A stretch of 64,000 nt of DNA from Torreya grandis (lineage: Eukaryota; Streptophyta; Pinopsida; Cupressales; Taxaceae), in the NCBI GenBank assembly GCA_037957365.1, contig JARHVA010002128.1:1152501-1216500 (forward strand), given 5' to 3'. Shown here piece by piece: positions 46,101 through 58,139 of the stretch (positions are counted from its first letter, which is position 1; every line of letters begins with the position of its first letter). The notes below the pieces were generated by a model. It did not search any database. It was not told where the DNA came from and saw only the letters and a program-made list of their open reading frames with translations. The position numbers were made by a program, and so were the translations under genes.

Positions 46101-47906
46101 AAAAAATTCCTCAAGACCTTTATAATCATTATTTTTCTCTTCATGACATTAGGTATGGTTGAGGGTTCTGAATGTCACAAGGAGGAAGTTGGGGTTTTGA
46201 GGCTTAAGGAGGGGTTTAGGCCTTATAAGCCTAATGTGAGCCTTAATAATTTGAGCCACCTTTAGGTGTATTAGTGATTTCAATATCATATTATAATCCT
46301 TTTCCATATAAATTCAACCTTTTACATGTGTCCTCAACTAATCATAATCCCATCTTTATCCCTCTCTCTTGTAGGTTTACCATGAGAATCATTGCTCAGT
46401 CTAAGTGTTTGATTTAGTAGTGCTAGATAATTGAGAATGACATGTGTCTCTCTTTATTTACTATTATCATAGTTTGGGTATCATATAATGTTATATTATA
46501 TTTTTATAACACCCTTTGAATTGGGCCTCCCTCAACTCTACTTTCAAAACTCCTACAATCATACACACATGCCTGTGTGTCATGGATGTTCATCCAAGAC
46601 CAGGCATCTCTCTCAAGATTGATTATATCCTTAGAGACAATGAGTAATATAGATGACATAAATTACCATGGGTTCTCCTTTACATATTTTTTTCCACTAT
46701 CATTCAAGTTAGTTAGGCATCCCAACTAACTAGGTAGACTTGGGTGATGGAGCTAACTATTTATTCTTGAGTCAACTTATTTTAGTTATCCTTTCAATTA
46801 TTCTTGTATTTCAACAATATATCCCCTATGTTCTACTTCTCTACTTAGACTTTCTCTTTCATATGCATATAACCTCTCACATTCAAGGTTGGAGGTAGAC
46901 TAGCTATGGTCATGTAGGTAGTTATTAGGGGTACTTTGACTATCAAGAGGTTTTTATATAGGCCTGAGTAATAGGAGGGATTTTATACTATGATGATAAC
47001 TTAGTTTACCTCTCCTAAAACCCAATCACCCTATTGAGGTAGTAATCTTCATAACATATGACCCTTCATTTCATCTTTTATGTTTAGCTATATGTAATGG
47101 TTTGGGGAAACCTTTTAAAGCCTGAGTCTAAAGTTGATCTTCTAAGCTTGGTTATGGATACAACCATGTGACTAAACTTGACTGATATTTATTCTTCTCA
47201 AGGCCTCATTGACCTCCCATGGCTTGTTGTAACATTTGACCTTAATTCCATGCCTTAAGCTTAGGCATAAGGTCTTAATACTGTAGGTGGTGATTGTACA
47301 ATCCTATGAAGTTCTTAATTTGGAAACTAAAAATTATTATGGGTTACAAATAGCTTGATATGTCCATTATACAAAATATGCTTTTGAGGGATCTCATATT
47401 TATTGTTAATCCTTAGTCAAGACCACCTATGGGGACCCTAGACATCCTTATCTATATACTCAATAAGGAAAAACACTTGGATATAATTAATCAGACATAT
47501 GAAGGCGGAAAATGAAACTAAGGATTTAACAAACACCTTAAACAATGCTAATGAACCTTGAACTTTGCTAAAAGGCCTATGAAAACATTGAGATGTAGTA
47601 TATGCTTTTTATCCTGGAGAGTCATAATGAGGTTTATTTATTCTAAGAGAGGGGATCCTCCACATGCATACAACACCTCTACATGATCCATAGTGTTCTA
47701 ATGATCTTCAATAACCATCAAACATGAAACACCCTACTCATACTTGCAATGGAGGTCAAATTACATAGGCAGTCCCACTTGAGGATAGGAGATTTGGAAG
47801 AATTGAAGGTTCTTTGATGAATCCATTATTATAAGGAGGAAAAAAGACCTAGATGATTCCAATAAATCCATCATCTCACCTCAAACCACTACTTACTTAT
47901 AGATAT
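43103..47906 (-). repeat. Gypsy C right (5') LTR, inner segment
   Basis: It starts TGTGATAGAAAC and aligns with 667-4304, then with 18195-19391, skipping gypsy A. The empty site CAAGT for A is at 46704-46708. It ends at the GATAT target duplication of copia D (47902-47906). Frames of 60-74 codons in it (for example 43686-43910) are not gene-like. Confidence 0.7.
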
Positions 47907-49528
47907 TATTGGAGAGTTGTCAATGATTTCATGGTGATGTTATGGAGGTGTCTTGGTGAGTGGATAAAGTGATTTGATAGCCTAACTGACAATGACAAAG
48001 TGTGTAATGTGTTTGTCCTAGTGTGCTTGAAGTTAGCTTGGTTGATTTTCAGTTTTGTCCTGATTATAAATGTTTATGGATATGTATGGTGATTTGATAA
48101 TGTGTAAGGGGTCATACCAATGGTCAAGGATGATTGGATAACTTATTTTCATATGTGGAATTCATCTGGTAGTCCATGGTTTTCATCTAGACAGTTGAGT
48201 CTAGTGGTAGAAAATCTAAGTAGGCAATTTTTTGGCATCACTATTGAAACATGTGGAGAAGTAAGGGGGATTTATTCATATATTTATGATCAAATAAATC
48301 CCTAATTACTATTCACAAAGTCTCAATTCATGCAATGAAGCATAGCCAAAGATATGTAAGTGAAAAGTTAGGCTCCTAGGCATTTTGATAGTGTTTTCCA
48401 AGAAGAGTCAAGTAAGAATTTTGATGATGGAATATCTTACACATGTGGACATTTTAGGAAAATATGCTCATATGGGTTTGTTAAATTTTATGCCTAGTTG
48501 ATTTGTGCTAACTTATAGTTCAAACATTAAATCATGACAAAATATATGCAAGTGCAAAGTTGGCTTCCCAAGGAGTGTTTAATGTTTTCTAGACCATCAT
48601 AAAATATAATGTAGACATGGATGAACCAGTAAGTTTACGCATTTATTTAATGTATGTATAAGGTTAATATTGGTCAAAGGATATCATGGAGATGTTTTAT
48701 ATAATGTTAAGAATCTATTCTAAAAATTGTGATCTTGAACTGTTGTCTAGCTCAAGATATAAATCTTCAAATTTGTACTTATAGACAGTGATGGGTCAGA
48801 GCCCATCAAGTTTATTCACATTAGAGGATGATGGCATTTGATCTAGAAGATCCAATGGTGCACATTAAATCATAAATCTTTATCCTATGGTGCATATGAA
48901 GTTAACATGTCAACATTGCATGAGAGGCTACCAAGTGGCACAAGCAAATGGAATGATAGTAAAATGCTCAAAAGGTACATGAGGGTGATAAGTGTCATGA
49001 TATAAAGAGTTTTGAGCTAGATATAATGGTGAGTATTGCTAGTTAAAGACCTAGTTAATTCATAGATATCAATAGTACAGGGGTTATAAAATAGAGATCC
49101 ATCATCAAGTGTTAAAGACATTAGTTCTAAGGTGGAGGTGTTTAAAGGAGGGTATAAAAGACTTGATCTTCCTTAGGGGTTGTTGCTCCTTGTGAAATAG
49201 GTGTTTCACTAAATGCCTTTGGTCAAGAGGACATGATCAAGGTTTGTTGGTCTAAAGGAGTTGACCAGTCTCTTGTTTATAAGTTATAATAGGATAGTAT
49301 TTTATGTGTTACAGACTTGGGAGTGGGTTTTATTCCCCATGAGGGTTTACCATAGGAACTATATGTTATATGGTTAATCTTGTGTATGCATTGAATGAAT
49401 GAGCTTTCTTATTAATGTTACTTGATGAAGTTAATATATGATGATTGGTTAATAGTTTACAAGATTGCAATTGAAATTGAAATATTTGGGCTCATTGATT
49501 CACCCCCTTAGTGATTTTACCTCTAATA
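47907..49528 (+). repeat. Copia D 5' LTR (left)
   Basis: It begins TATTGGAGAG (decayed TGTTGGAGAG) and ends CTCTAATA (decayed ...CA). It matches 53738-54930 and then 56146-56608, with about 1.2 kb extra in the right copy. The 61-codon frame at 48120-48305 is not recognisable. Confidence 0.87.
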
Positions 49529-49530
49529 AT

Positions 49531-49545
49531 TGGTATTAGATCAAG
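49531..49545 (+). promoter_or_regulatory. Primer binding site of copia D
   Basis: TGGTATTAGATCAAG lies two bases after the LTR. It corresponds to the usual TGGTATCAGAGCAAG, with two C/G-to-T changes. Confidence 0.85.
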
Positions 49546-49591
49546 TCCTTTGGTAAAATATTGATAGCTTGAAGGTGATATAAGGTAAAAT

Positions 49592-51400
49592 ATGGGTAGT
49601 TATCAGGGAGGTTTATCTACTAAGCAAACACCAATGTTTAATGGATCCAGTTATGTATTTTGGCGTGCTAGGATGAGGACATACATTATGTCCCTAGGGT
49701 TTGATGTATGAAAATATATTGTGGATGCTTATGTTGCTTCTAATATTCCTCCATACTATATAGAAGAAGTTTTTTGAGAACAATTCAAAGGTAATATATT
49801 CTAATACTTGTCATCTTTCAAAGACTGAATACACCAAGGTAATCCATTTTAAATCTACAAAAGATACATGGGACAAAATTTAGATAATTTCTGAAATAAA
49901 TTCAAAGTTCAACCTTATTAATTTTTAGACTCACAAAAGGAAATTTGAAAGTCTTGAGATGAATAAAGAAGATTTTGTGGCATCCTTTTTGTAGAGAGTT
50001 GATGAGATTGTGAACATCATCAGAGGTCTTGGAGAGAACCTTGAAGAAGATATTGTAGTTCAAAAGGTATTAAGGTCCCTATCCTTCAAGTTTGATCCTA
50101 AAGTATCTATTGTATAATAAAGTCATGATCTTCTTCAGTTGAAGTTAGATGAACTACATAACATCCTTACTACCTATAAGATGAGGAAGAATGATGATAT
50201 AACACCAAAGAAGGAAGCAACTTTCAAGACTAAAATGAAGCCAAAGAATAAATTCTAAGGTAAAAAAACCCAAAGAGGATGACATTTATGATATAGATGA
50301 GGATGAAATAATTACTTTGATTTCAAGGAAATTGAGAATAGTTTTAATTAAGGATAAAGGTAAACTACCCCTCAAATGATTCCATTATGGTGAGATAGGA
50401 CATATTGCTAACAAATTCCCTCATAAGTATAAGAATTATGTTGATGAAAAGAATGATAAATTTCATTATGATGGAAAGAGATCATCCAGGTATGATAAAA
50501 TAAAAAAGGGATTTAGAAGGTTTGACAACAAGAAGTACTTCAAGGATAATAAGAGTCTCTACACCAAAGAAGGTTGTTGCTCATCAAATGAGAGTGAAGT
50601 CAGTGACTTAGAGTATGATCATGAATATGTTGATCCTATTGAAGATAAATACCTATTAATGGTTGAGGAAGGTATTTTCTCACATCAAAAAGAGTCTATT
50701 TGGAGTGATTTAGATGATGATGAAGTTGAAGTAGAATATGAGACTAAATTGACAAATGCTCATGAAGAATTAAAGATTGAGAAGAAGATCAACAAAAATA
50801 TGAAATCTAAACTTAAGGAATTTGAGGAAAAATTTAATGTGTTTGAGAAAATAATGTATGAATATTCCAAGGAGCATGAAAATATAGTCAATCTTATTAG
50901 TTGTCAATTATAATTCCTATCTACAAGCCCAAAAGCTAAAGAAGATGAATGTTCAAGGTATGTAATTGAAAATGAGTCATTAAGATCTGAGTTAGAGAAG
51001 ACATATAGTAAAGTGAAGTCATTTGTGAGATATGAAAAGAACTCAAGTGATCTAGAAAATATCCTAAATGATCAAAATCATGTAAGTGATAGAACTGGTC
51101 TTGGATACAAATAAGAACCAAAGAATGCAACTCAAGATAAGATGAAGACTAATTTGAACAAGAATAATCTGACTTTGAAGACAAATCATCAGAAGAAGAA
51201 TGAAGGTACTAGAAGAATGAAGACAAATAAAATCAAAAAATAAAATGACATGAGGTCTACAAATTTCAATGCTTACTTTTATACTTGTAATCAGTTTGGG
51301 CATAGAGTTAAAGAATGTAAAAGACCTATTAGAAATGAATTTGCATAGAACTATCATGGAGGTCATCAATCTCAAAAGGTGTGAGCAAGGTTGAGTTCTT
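49592..51400 (+). pseudogene. gag: Copia D Gag
   Basis: The ATG at 49592 opens MGSYQGGLSTKQTPMFNGSS, then YVFWRARMRTYIMSLGFDV and a stop. This is a standard start of one plant copia Gag type. Further pieces are IIRGLGENLEEDIVVQKVLR (about 50020-50080), LDELHNILTTYKMR, FHYGEIGHIANKFP (about 50380-50420, zinc knuckle with Cys residues lost) and an acidic, coiled-coil-like segment at 50659-50913 (EELKIEKKINKNMKSKLKEF). A second knuckle remnant TCNQFGHRVKECKR lies near 51285-51330. Stops and frameshifts are numerous. Loss of several knuckle Cys residues means it would not package RNA normally. Confidence 0.8.
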
Positions 51401-52360
51401 CAACTATCATGATATATGACACTTTAAAAAAAAAAAATCAATTTAAGGTAAGAAAATATAAGTTTATATCATGGATTATGGTTTACTACAGCTATGAATA
51501 GCGAGGTCACATTGCTAGATTCTACAAGCAAAGGCTTACAAAATAGAATAACTTTTATCAGGATCCTAGAGTGAAAGTTAGAATGTAGGTAAATCATGGA
51601 GACTAAAGGTGGTAATTATGAGTCATGATAAGAATTTAGGCCCAAGTAATATATTTTATATGGTGGAGAATACCACAAATGGTGAAGAGTGCCAAAGACT
51701 CTCATTATCTAGTCATGTTGAGAATGAAGAGACCAAGCTCAAAGAGAAGACCAAGATGTTGATTGACGCTATTTATGAAGTGAGTATGGATCCAATTGGA
51801 CATATTGATATTATTGATCAAGATTCATCAAAATAACATAAATTTACATTACTAAGTGATGAGATTCCAAGATGCAAGGAATATTTTATAGATGAAAAGT
51901 TATGTTATGAATCTGTGTTGTCTCCATGTATTGTCAATCCAATCACACAAAAGAAAGAGAATGTTGTAGTGGATGAGAGTGTTAATTATATTAAGCCTAA
52001 TAATAAGAAGAATAAATATAATCATCAGATGACCAAGGAGGAGAAGGAATATGAGGAGTTGTGGGCAACTCTTGGTTTCACATTGTTTTGGGACATTGTG
52101 AAATAGGGTATCTCTGCTTATGCTTTGTAGAAGACATATTTATTGTGGAGAAGAAATTTTTTGTGTTTAATATCATAATAAAAACTTGTATAGAGACTTT
52201 TTTTAACCTTATAAGGTCATTGGTTAAGGGTAAGAAACAAGTTCATGACTTTGCTCTAGAGGTTTGTGAAGGAGTTGTAGTACAAGGTCAAAATGGGTGG
52301 TTCAAGTGGTTTGATGACATTGATGAAATGTCAAAAATATTTTTGTGAAAAAAAAGGTCT
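51401..52360 (+). pseudogene. Copia D downstream frames, product unrecognised
   Basis: After Gag a third knuckle-like piece, YYSYE-stop-RGHIARFYK (about 51480-51530), appears. Frames at 51609-51836, 51915-52106 and 52061-52348 follow. They read for example LKEKTKMLIDAIYEVSMDPI, QMTKEEKEYEELWATLGFTL and GKKQVHDFALEVCEGVVVQG. The last two overlap in different phases, suggesting one frameshifted protein of about 140 residues, charged and then hydrophobic. None of it resembles protease, integrase or RT. It could be a Gag tail or a captured sequence. Confidence 0.5.
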
Positions 52361-53724
52361 GTAAACTTATTTTTGATGTACTTTAGGTGTTTTAATGGTC
52401 TGAAGCTATGTTAAATTCAAATTGGAAACCTTTTAATCTCTCAAGTTTCCCAGTCTCTGCTTAAGAACATGCAGGTCCTAAAATGGGTTATTGGAAGTCA
52501 AGGTTCCCAATGGTGTGTAATATTAAATATTGGTTTAGAAGTGTGTAATGACTATCTCCAAGTGTGCAAGAATTTTTAGGAGTGTGCATTGACTGGAAGG
52601 CATTGTGTTGACCTCATTTGTTTTAAGATTCTAGGGTTTTGGGCTCTACTAGAAAAGTGGTTTATTTTTTGAATTAAGGTCTAAGGCTTTTTAATGTTTG
52701 ATGGGCCAAATGGGTTGTAAAATAAAGCTTCACATAGATTTAAAGGTTTGTGGTTCTCAAGTTATTCATTTTTTTGTCAAATTAGAGGCTTAATTGGGTA
52801 ATAGGTTTATGAAGTAAGTATGTTTCATAGGATGAGATAGGTGTTACAAATTATTATAATTAAAGGGGAATATTATAGTGCTCTAGATATTATGTTTCAA
52901 GTCTTAAAGATGTATCTATTGAAATTTAAGGGCTATGCAATTTCTAGGTAGGGATACAAGGAGTCTAGATAGGCTAGTATGAAGATTTGATGTTTTTACT
53001 CAGTACTTCCAAAAGAGGGAGGTATGTATGTTTTAAGGAGAGTTACCAAGTTATTTTAGAATATGTTTTATTTTTTGTGAGTGTCATGAAGAACTTTTGG
53101 TGGTCTTTGTGATATCTTGATATAGAAAGGCTAGTAAGCCTATATGGTGGTTATTCTTGGTATATGGAGATCTAAAGATGATCAAGAGATGAAACTACTT
53201 ACATATCTTAGGGGGAGTCCATCTTAGATTTCTTGAAGAGTTCCATCATATTGTAGTACATGGTTGATAAGTACAAGGTGGTATGCATAGAGTTTGAGGG
53301 AGCTAACTCAGGTAGCTTGAATGACTTGAGGAGCATTTTATGATGTAATGGGAAACATATGTGAAATGATTAAGTCATATTGAATATGTGGTGTTATAGA
53401 TGTGATTTTAACAAAGATTGGTATGATGAATTAATCAAACCTAGTCATATTTGTGTGTTCTTTCTTCATTAATTATAGTGCTTGATTGAAGTGAGTATTG
53501 GCATGGAGTAAGAGGAAGCTGTCAAGGAAAGAAAAGGTAGGCTTAAAGTAATGGGGAGTTTGTATCATCTTTATATGTGTTCATCTCTTATTTATGGTAT
53601 TTTAAGGTCCTCATGATCAGTTGGTACCCACTTTGTCATTGTGTCAAAGGGGGAACAAGTTCTTATTGTGAGAGTACTTGAAGAGAGAGAAGGTGAATTG
53701 AATGATGTTTGTTGACATCAATGA
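52361..53724 (+). other. Copia D 3' internal non-coding region
   Basis: This is T/G-rich DNA without a readable frame on the plus strand; the longest are under 70 codons. It includes short phrases such as 'tatggagatctaaagatgatcaagagatgaaactacttacatatct' near 53160, but no recognisable domain. Confidence 0.5.
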
Positions 53725-53737
53725 CAAAGGGGGAGAT
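53725..53737 (+). promoter_or_regulatory. Polypurine tract of copia D
   Basis: The run aaagggggagat lies directly before the right LTR, the same arrangement as in the young copia. Confidence 0.85.
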
Positions 53738-56608
53738 TTTTGGAGAGTTTTTAATGATTTCATGGTGATTTCATGTAGGTGTTTTAGTGAGTGGATAAAT
53801 TTATTTGATATCCTAAGTGAAAATGACAAAGTGTGCAATGTGTTTGTCCTAGTGTGCTTAAAGTTAGCTTATTTGATCTTCAATTTTGGAGTGATTATAG
53901 ATGTTTATGGATGATTATGTTGATTTTATAATGTGAAATGGGTCCTATAAATGGCTAATTATTATTGGATAACTTGTGTGTATAAGTGGAATTCATATGG
54001 TAGTCCATAGTTTTCATCTAGATAGTTTGAGTCTAGTGGTAGAAAATCTGAGTAGGCAATTTGCTGACATCACTATTGCCATGTTTGGATGAGTTAGGGG
54101 TAGTTGGTCATATGGTTTTTATCACATTAGTCCCTAGTTTATATGTGAAAAGTCTCAATTCATGTGATGAAGCATAACCAAACATATGCAAGTGTAAATT
54201 TGGGATCTTAAGCATTTTGACAGTGTTTTCCCATACTTAGCCAAATTTGAAATGTGGTAATAAGAGCTAAGTAAGCATTTTGATGATGGTATATCATGCA
54301 CATGTGGATGTTTTATGAGAATTTGATCATATAGGTTTGTTTTTTAATGCCTATTTGATTTTTTCTAACTTTCAGGTCAAGCGTTGAAGTGCGATAAAAG
54401 ATATGTAAGTACAAGGTTGACTTCCCAAGTATTTTGCAATGTTTTCCAAACCGTCACAAATCATCATGTAAACATGGATGAAACAGTAAGTTTGTGAATT
54501 TATTTTAGGTAAAAAAAATTAAATATTGGTCAAATTATATCATGGATATGTTTTATATAATTTCAATAATTTACCCTAAAAATTTAGGGTCTTGTAGTGT
54601 TGTCCAACTCGAGATATAAATCTTAAAAGTTACACTTATAGACAGTGATGGGTTGGAGATTCTCATATTTATTCACATTGAAGGATGAGCTCATTTGGTC
54701 TATAAGATCCAATAATGTGCATTAAATCATATATATTTCTCTTATGATGCATATAAAGTCAACATGTCAATATTACATGAGAGGCTGCCAAGTGGCATAA
54801 ACACATGGAATGATATTAAAATGTTTAAAAGGCATGCAAGGGTGCCAAGTGTCATGATCGTAAGATTTCTAAGCTAGATATAATGGTGAGAATTGTTATT
54901 TAAGGACTTGGTTGATCCGTAGAGATTTTTGGTGTGAATTTAGTCAATATTTTAAAGTTACATGAAATGAGGTCAAAGTGACTAAAGCTTCATGTTTAGA
55001 TAGTAAACTAATACAGGTTACAAACTGAGATCTTTTAAAGGATATCGATGGAGTGATATTTTTCCAAACTATCAGGAATAAACAATATGAGGACAAGTGT
55101 TTGAGGTTTAACTATAACTATTTGCATTTGAATATTTGAATTTAAAAAAGGAAAAAACCAATGCTCTATATTTGTGCCATAACATTCAATCTATGATGAA
55201 TTTGCTCATGATGTACAAATAAAAATTGTGAAGAATCCAAGGTACATATATAAATATAGATTTGATGATATGAAATTGAGTCAAGTCAAAGATATTGAGG
55301 TTCAAAGTTGACTATGTTTTCATGTATGTCTTGCAAGTAACCTAGAAAGGATATTCGAGCTTGTATTGGTATTGTTCCAATGTTTAATGATGAATTAGAT
55401 ATTTAGGAGTGTTTTAGAATCCATAATGATGTTGTGTGTGAATTATGAAGGATTAAAAAATCATAAATAGTATGAACAAAGGCTTACAAGGTGACTGTGT
55501 GTTCACTCATAAAGATGGTGTGTACAGAGAGATGTTTGAGCTAATTGTGCTTAAGCAAAATGGTATTGTGATGGTCATTAGAACTTAAAGAGGACCTATA
55601 GATCATGTGTAAATGGTATAGGATTTTTCAAAATGTTTTTATGTTATTTTTTTCTTGGACAAGTGTCAAAGAACTGAATGGGTCTCCATAGGACCTAACA
55701 GTGACTTAGGCCTATTTGAAAGTGTGTTGTACTTAAGTATGACCCATGTAAGATGCCTTAAGGGTGAAGGCATGTATTTTGGATAAAATATAAAATATTA
55801 TGAAATTGGTAATTCATTAATTCTTTATATATAGTGAAACTAAATGTGATGTTTTATAGATTTTTATGAATACTTGTAAGTGAGACTTGTGCAAGGTATG
55901 CATGTGAGGTTATGGAATGAAGGAGAGGTAGAGTGACTAATTGATGAGATGATAAGTAGATCAGATTAAAGATTGTGTGTATGATGGGTACATCATATTT
56001 ATAATGTTTGAATAGTTCTCTTATAGTTTAAGGATGTATGAAGAGGTCTAAGTGTGCATATGAGGATAGTTTGAGTGAATAAAGAAAGAGTTTGTGACAT
56101 GCCTATGTGAGGGGCCTATTTGAGATAAAGAGAGAGAGTTTTTGCAGGGGTTATAAAATAGAGATCCATCATCAAGTGTTGAAGACAATAGTTCTAAGGT
56201 GGAGGTGTTAAAAAGAGGGTCTAAAGGACTTGATCTTCCTTAGGGGTAGTTGTTCCTTATGAAATAGGTGTTTCACTAAATACCTTTGGTCAAGAGGACA
56301 TGAACAAGGTTTTTTGGTCTAAAGGAGTTGACTAGTCTCTTATTTATAATTTATTATAGGATACTAGTCCATTTGTTATAGACTTGGGAGTGGGTTTTAT
56401 TCCCTATGAGGGTTTCCTAAAGGAACTATGTGTTATGTGTTTGATCTTATATATGGATTGAATGAATGATCTCTCTTGTTAATGTTGTTTGATCAAGTTG
56501 ATATATGTTTTTTAGTTAATATTTTAAATGAATGTAATTGAAATTGAAATATTTGGGCTCATTGATTCAACCCCCCCCCCCCCGCTCTGAGTGATTATAT
56601 GTCTAATA
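53738..56608 (+). repeat. Copia D 3' LTR (right), enlarged
   Basis: It matches the left LTR up to about 54930 and again from about 56146. The intervening 1.2 kb is absent from the left copy. A run of 13 C (56571-56583) replaces the shorter CCACCCCC of the left copy. It ends GTCTAATA. Confidence 0.85.
54931..56145 (+). other. Extra 1.2-kb segment in the right LTR of copia D
   Basis: This is present only in the right LTR. No terminal repeats, target duplication or reading frame were recognised. It is either an insertion here or sequence deleted from the left LTR. Confidence 0.6.
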
Positions 56609-57769
56609 GTTATATGCATTCAAGACTCTTAAACATCAAGAAATGACTACTTACAACCTACATCTTATGACAACCTAGAGGTTTCTTGCTCCCATGGCTC
56701 AAACATGTAAATTATAGGTGGTGAGTGTAGTGGTAGGACCTTTAGGACTTATATAAGACATATACAATGATCATTTTCATCAAATAAGTTAGAAATATGC
56801 TAAAACCATTTCAATATTGACCTTTAATGGATGTAGAAGATCAATTTGACTACCTATGTTCTTAACTATTGTTCATAAAGAATGGGTCATCAATCTACAA
56901 ATTAATTCCAAGGATTAGAAAACCATTAGACCCCCTTCCTATGGCCAAGAACTTAGGTCACCATTTTCTCTCTCTTATTTTTACTAAGCAACAACCTGAA
57001 AGTCTATCTAAGGCTACCAAGAATAATGAAAAAGAGAAGGGGATGATTTTTGGATTTTTTGACTCTAAAAATTATGGATTATATTGTCTAATGCATACAA
57101 TGAGGTTCATCTAAATATTTATGAACTTTTCTTACCATGACCATACTATACAAATATGTACAAACCTGTAAACACCTATAAAATATTTTTTTCTTGCATT
57201 TTCTTAGGTTTTAGAGCTTAAAATGTTATTAGTGGGTAGGAAGAAGGAAATAAGGTGCCAAAAAATTCTTTCAAATAACGATTATGGGTGAAGGGAAGGT
57301 GAATTCATTTTTCACATGTGTAGTCCCTCTTAGTGGTTAATAAAATCATTTAACTTCTGAAAGAAGACCCTTTTGCATATGAAACCATTATATAATGGCA
57401 TTATGGTGATAATGAGACCCATTTTAATGCATTTTGCCTTTTATAATGATTTAATGGTGTCATAAGTGCCTTAATAATACCATCCCATGGTGTGAATACC
57501 CTTTCAAGGCAATTATGCATGATTTAAAAATGAAATGTTAATTGAGGGTTACCTTAACATTTTTTAAAAGACATTAAAACATGATAGGTACTTAGGAAAG
57601 GTCATCACATTATCTTTATACCAGATGTAGTCCTCTAATTTTTCCATATTTTATAGGTTCTCAATATGCTTAACTGGGTTCACAACTGGCCATAAGCTAA
57701 AACATTTGAGTCATATTCAATATGAGTGATTTTAGATCATTAAGACCACCCCAAGACTTGTCATAGGCT

Positions 57770-57819
<50 letters not shown>

Positions 57820-58036
57820 ACAAAATAGACACTTGACATAGTCTCAAAAAGGGTGATAAGATTACCACCATGACACTTCTTGACATAGGTATACCACTTG
57901 AACATGTTTCCTCTAACTTGATGACAAGTGACCCCTTCTTTAACTACCCTAACACTTTAAAAGACATAATAAGGTTACCAAGGCATGAGCTTAGGTACTC
58001 ATGGGCATAGGTTGACTCTTTCTAAGCCCAAGGGCA
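56609..58036 (-). repeat. Gypsy C right (5') LTR, outer segment
   Basis: This resumes C's LTR after copia D and aligns with 19387-20778. It ends AAGGGCA, giving the minus-strand LTR a TG start. A TA microsatellite (57771-57816) interrupts it. The 81-codon plus frame at 56869-57114 is not gene-like. Confidence 0.7.
57771..57816. repeat. TA microsatellite in right LTR of gypsy C
   Basis: About 22 uninterrupted TA units. The aligned place in the left LTR (about 20548-20562) reads only tatacatagataac. Confidence 0.95.
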
Positions 58037-58139
58037 GAAAGGAGTCAACAAAATAACTCTCAGATGTGATGCAATGAAAATATTTAATCACCTCAAATAA
58101 GGACTTCATAATCTTGAGTTAAGGGTAAATTTACCTAAA
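58037..58139. other. Junction right of gypsy C
   Basis: Unique-looking AT-rich DNA just outside the LTR. No target duplication matching the left side (TTACT) is found here. Confidence 0.4.

Larger units (their letters stand above)
47907..56608 (+). mobile_element. Copia D: gag-only Ty1/copia element in the right LTR of C
   Basis: LTRs at 47907-49528 and 53738-56608 bracket about 4.2 kb. Flanks are GATAT (47902-47906) and GTTAT (56609-56613), a target duplication with one change. The left LTR of C shows the uninterrupted site at 19387-19391. A methionine-tRNA-type primer site follows the left LTR and a polypurine tract precedes the right one, so it reads left to right. The interior has Gag with zinc-knuckle remnants and then unrecognised frames. 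I see no protease, integrase or RT, so D is non-autonomous. The LTRs are clearly more diverged than those of the young copia. Confidence 0.88.
667..58036 (-). mobile_element. Gypsy C: giant decayed Ty3/gypsy element hosting three other elements
   Basis: Direct repeats of about 6.2 kb (667-4304 plus 18195-20778 on the left; 43103-47906 plus 56609-58036 on the right, after removing insertions) bracket a minus-strand gag-pol. Read on the minus strand, the right repeat lies just upstream of gag and the left repeat lies just downstream of integrase, as LTRs should. The right copy has TG...CA ends; the left copy has TG at 667 and TA (decayed CA) at 20778. I could not find a matching target duplication (TTACT before 667, GAAAG after 58036), nor a convincing polypurine tract. 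The repeats look roughly 85% alike by eye, so C is the oldest layer. Elements A, B and D are nested in it. Confidence 0.65.
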
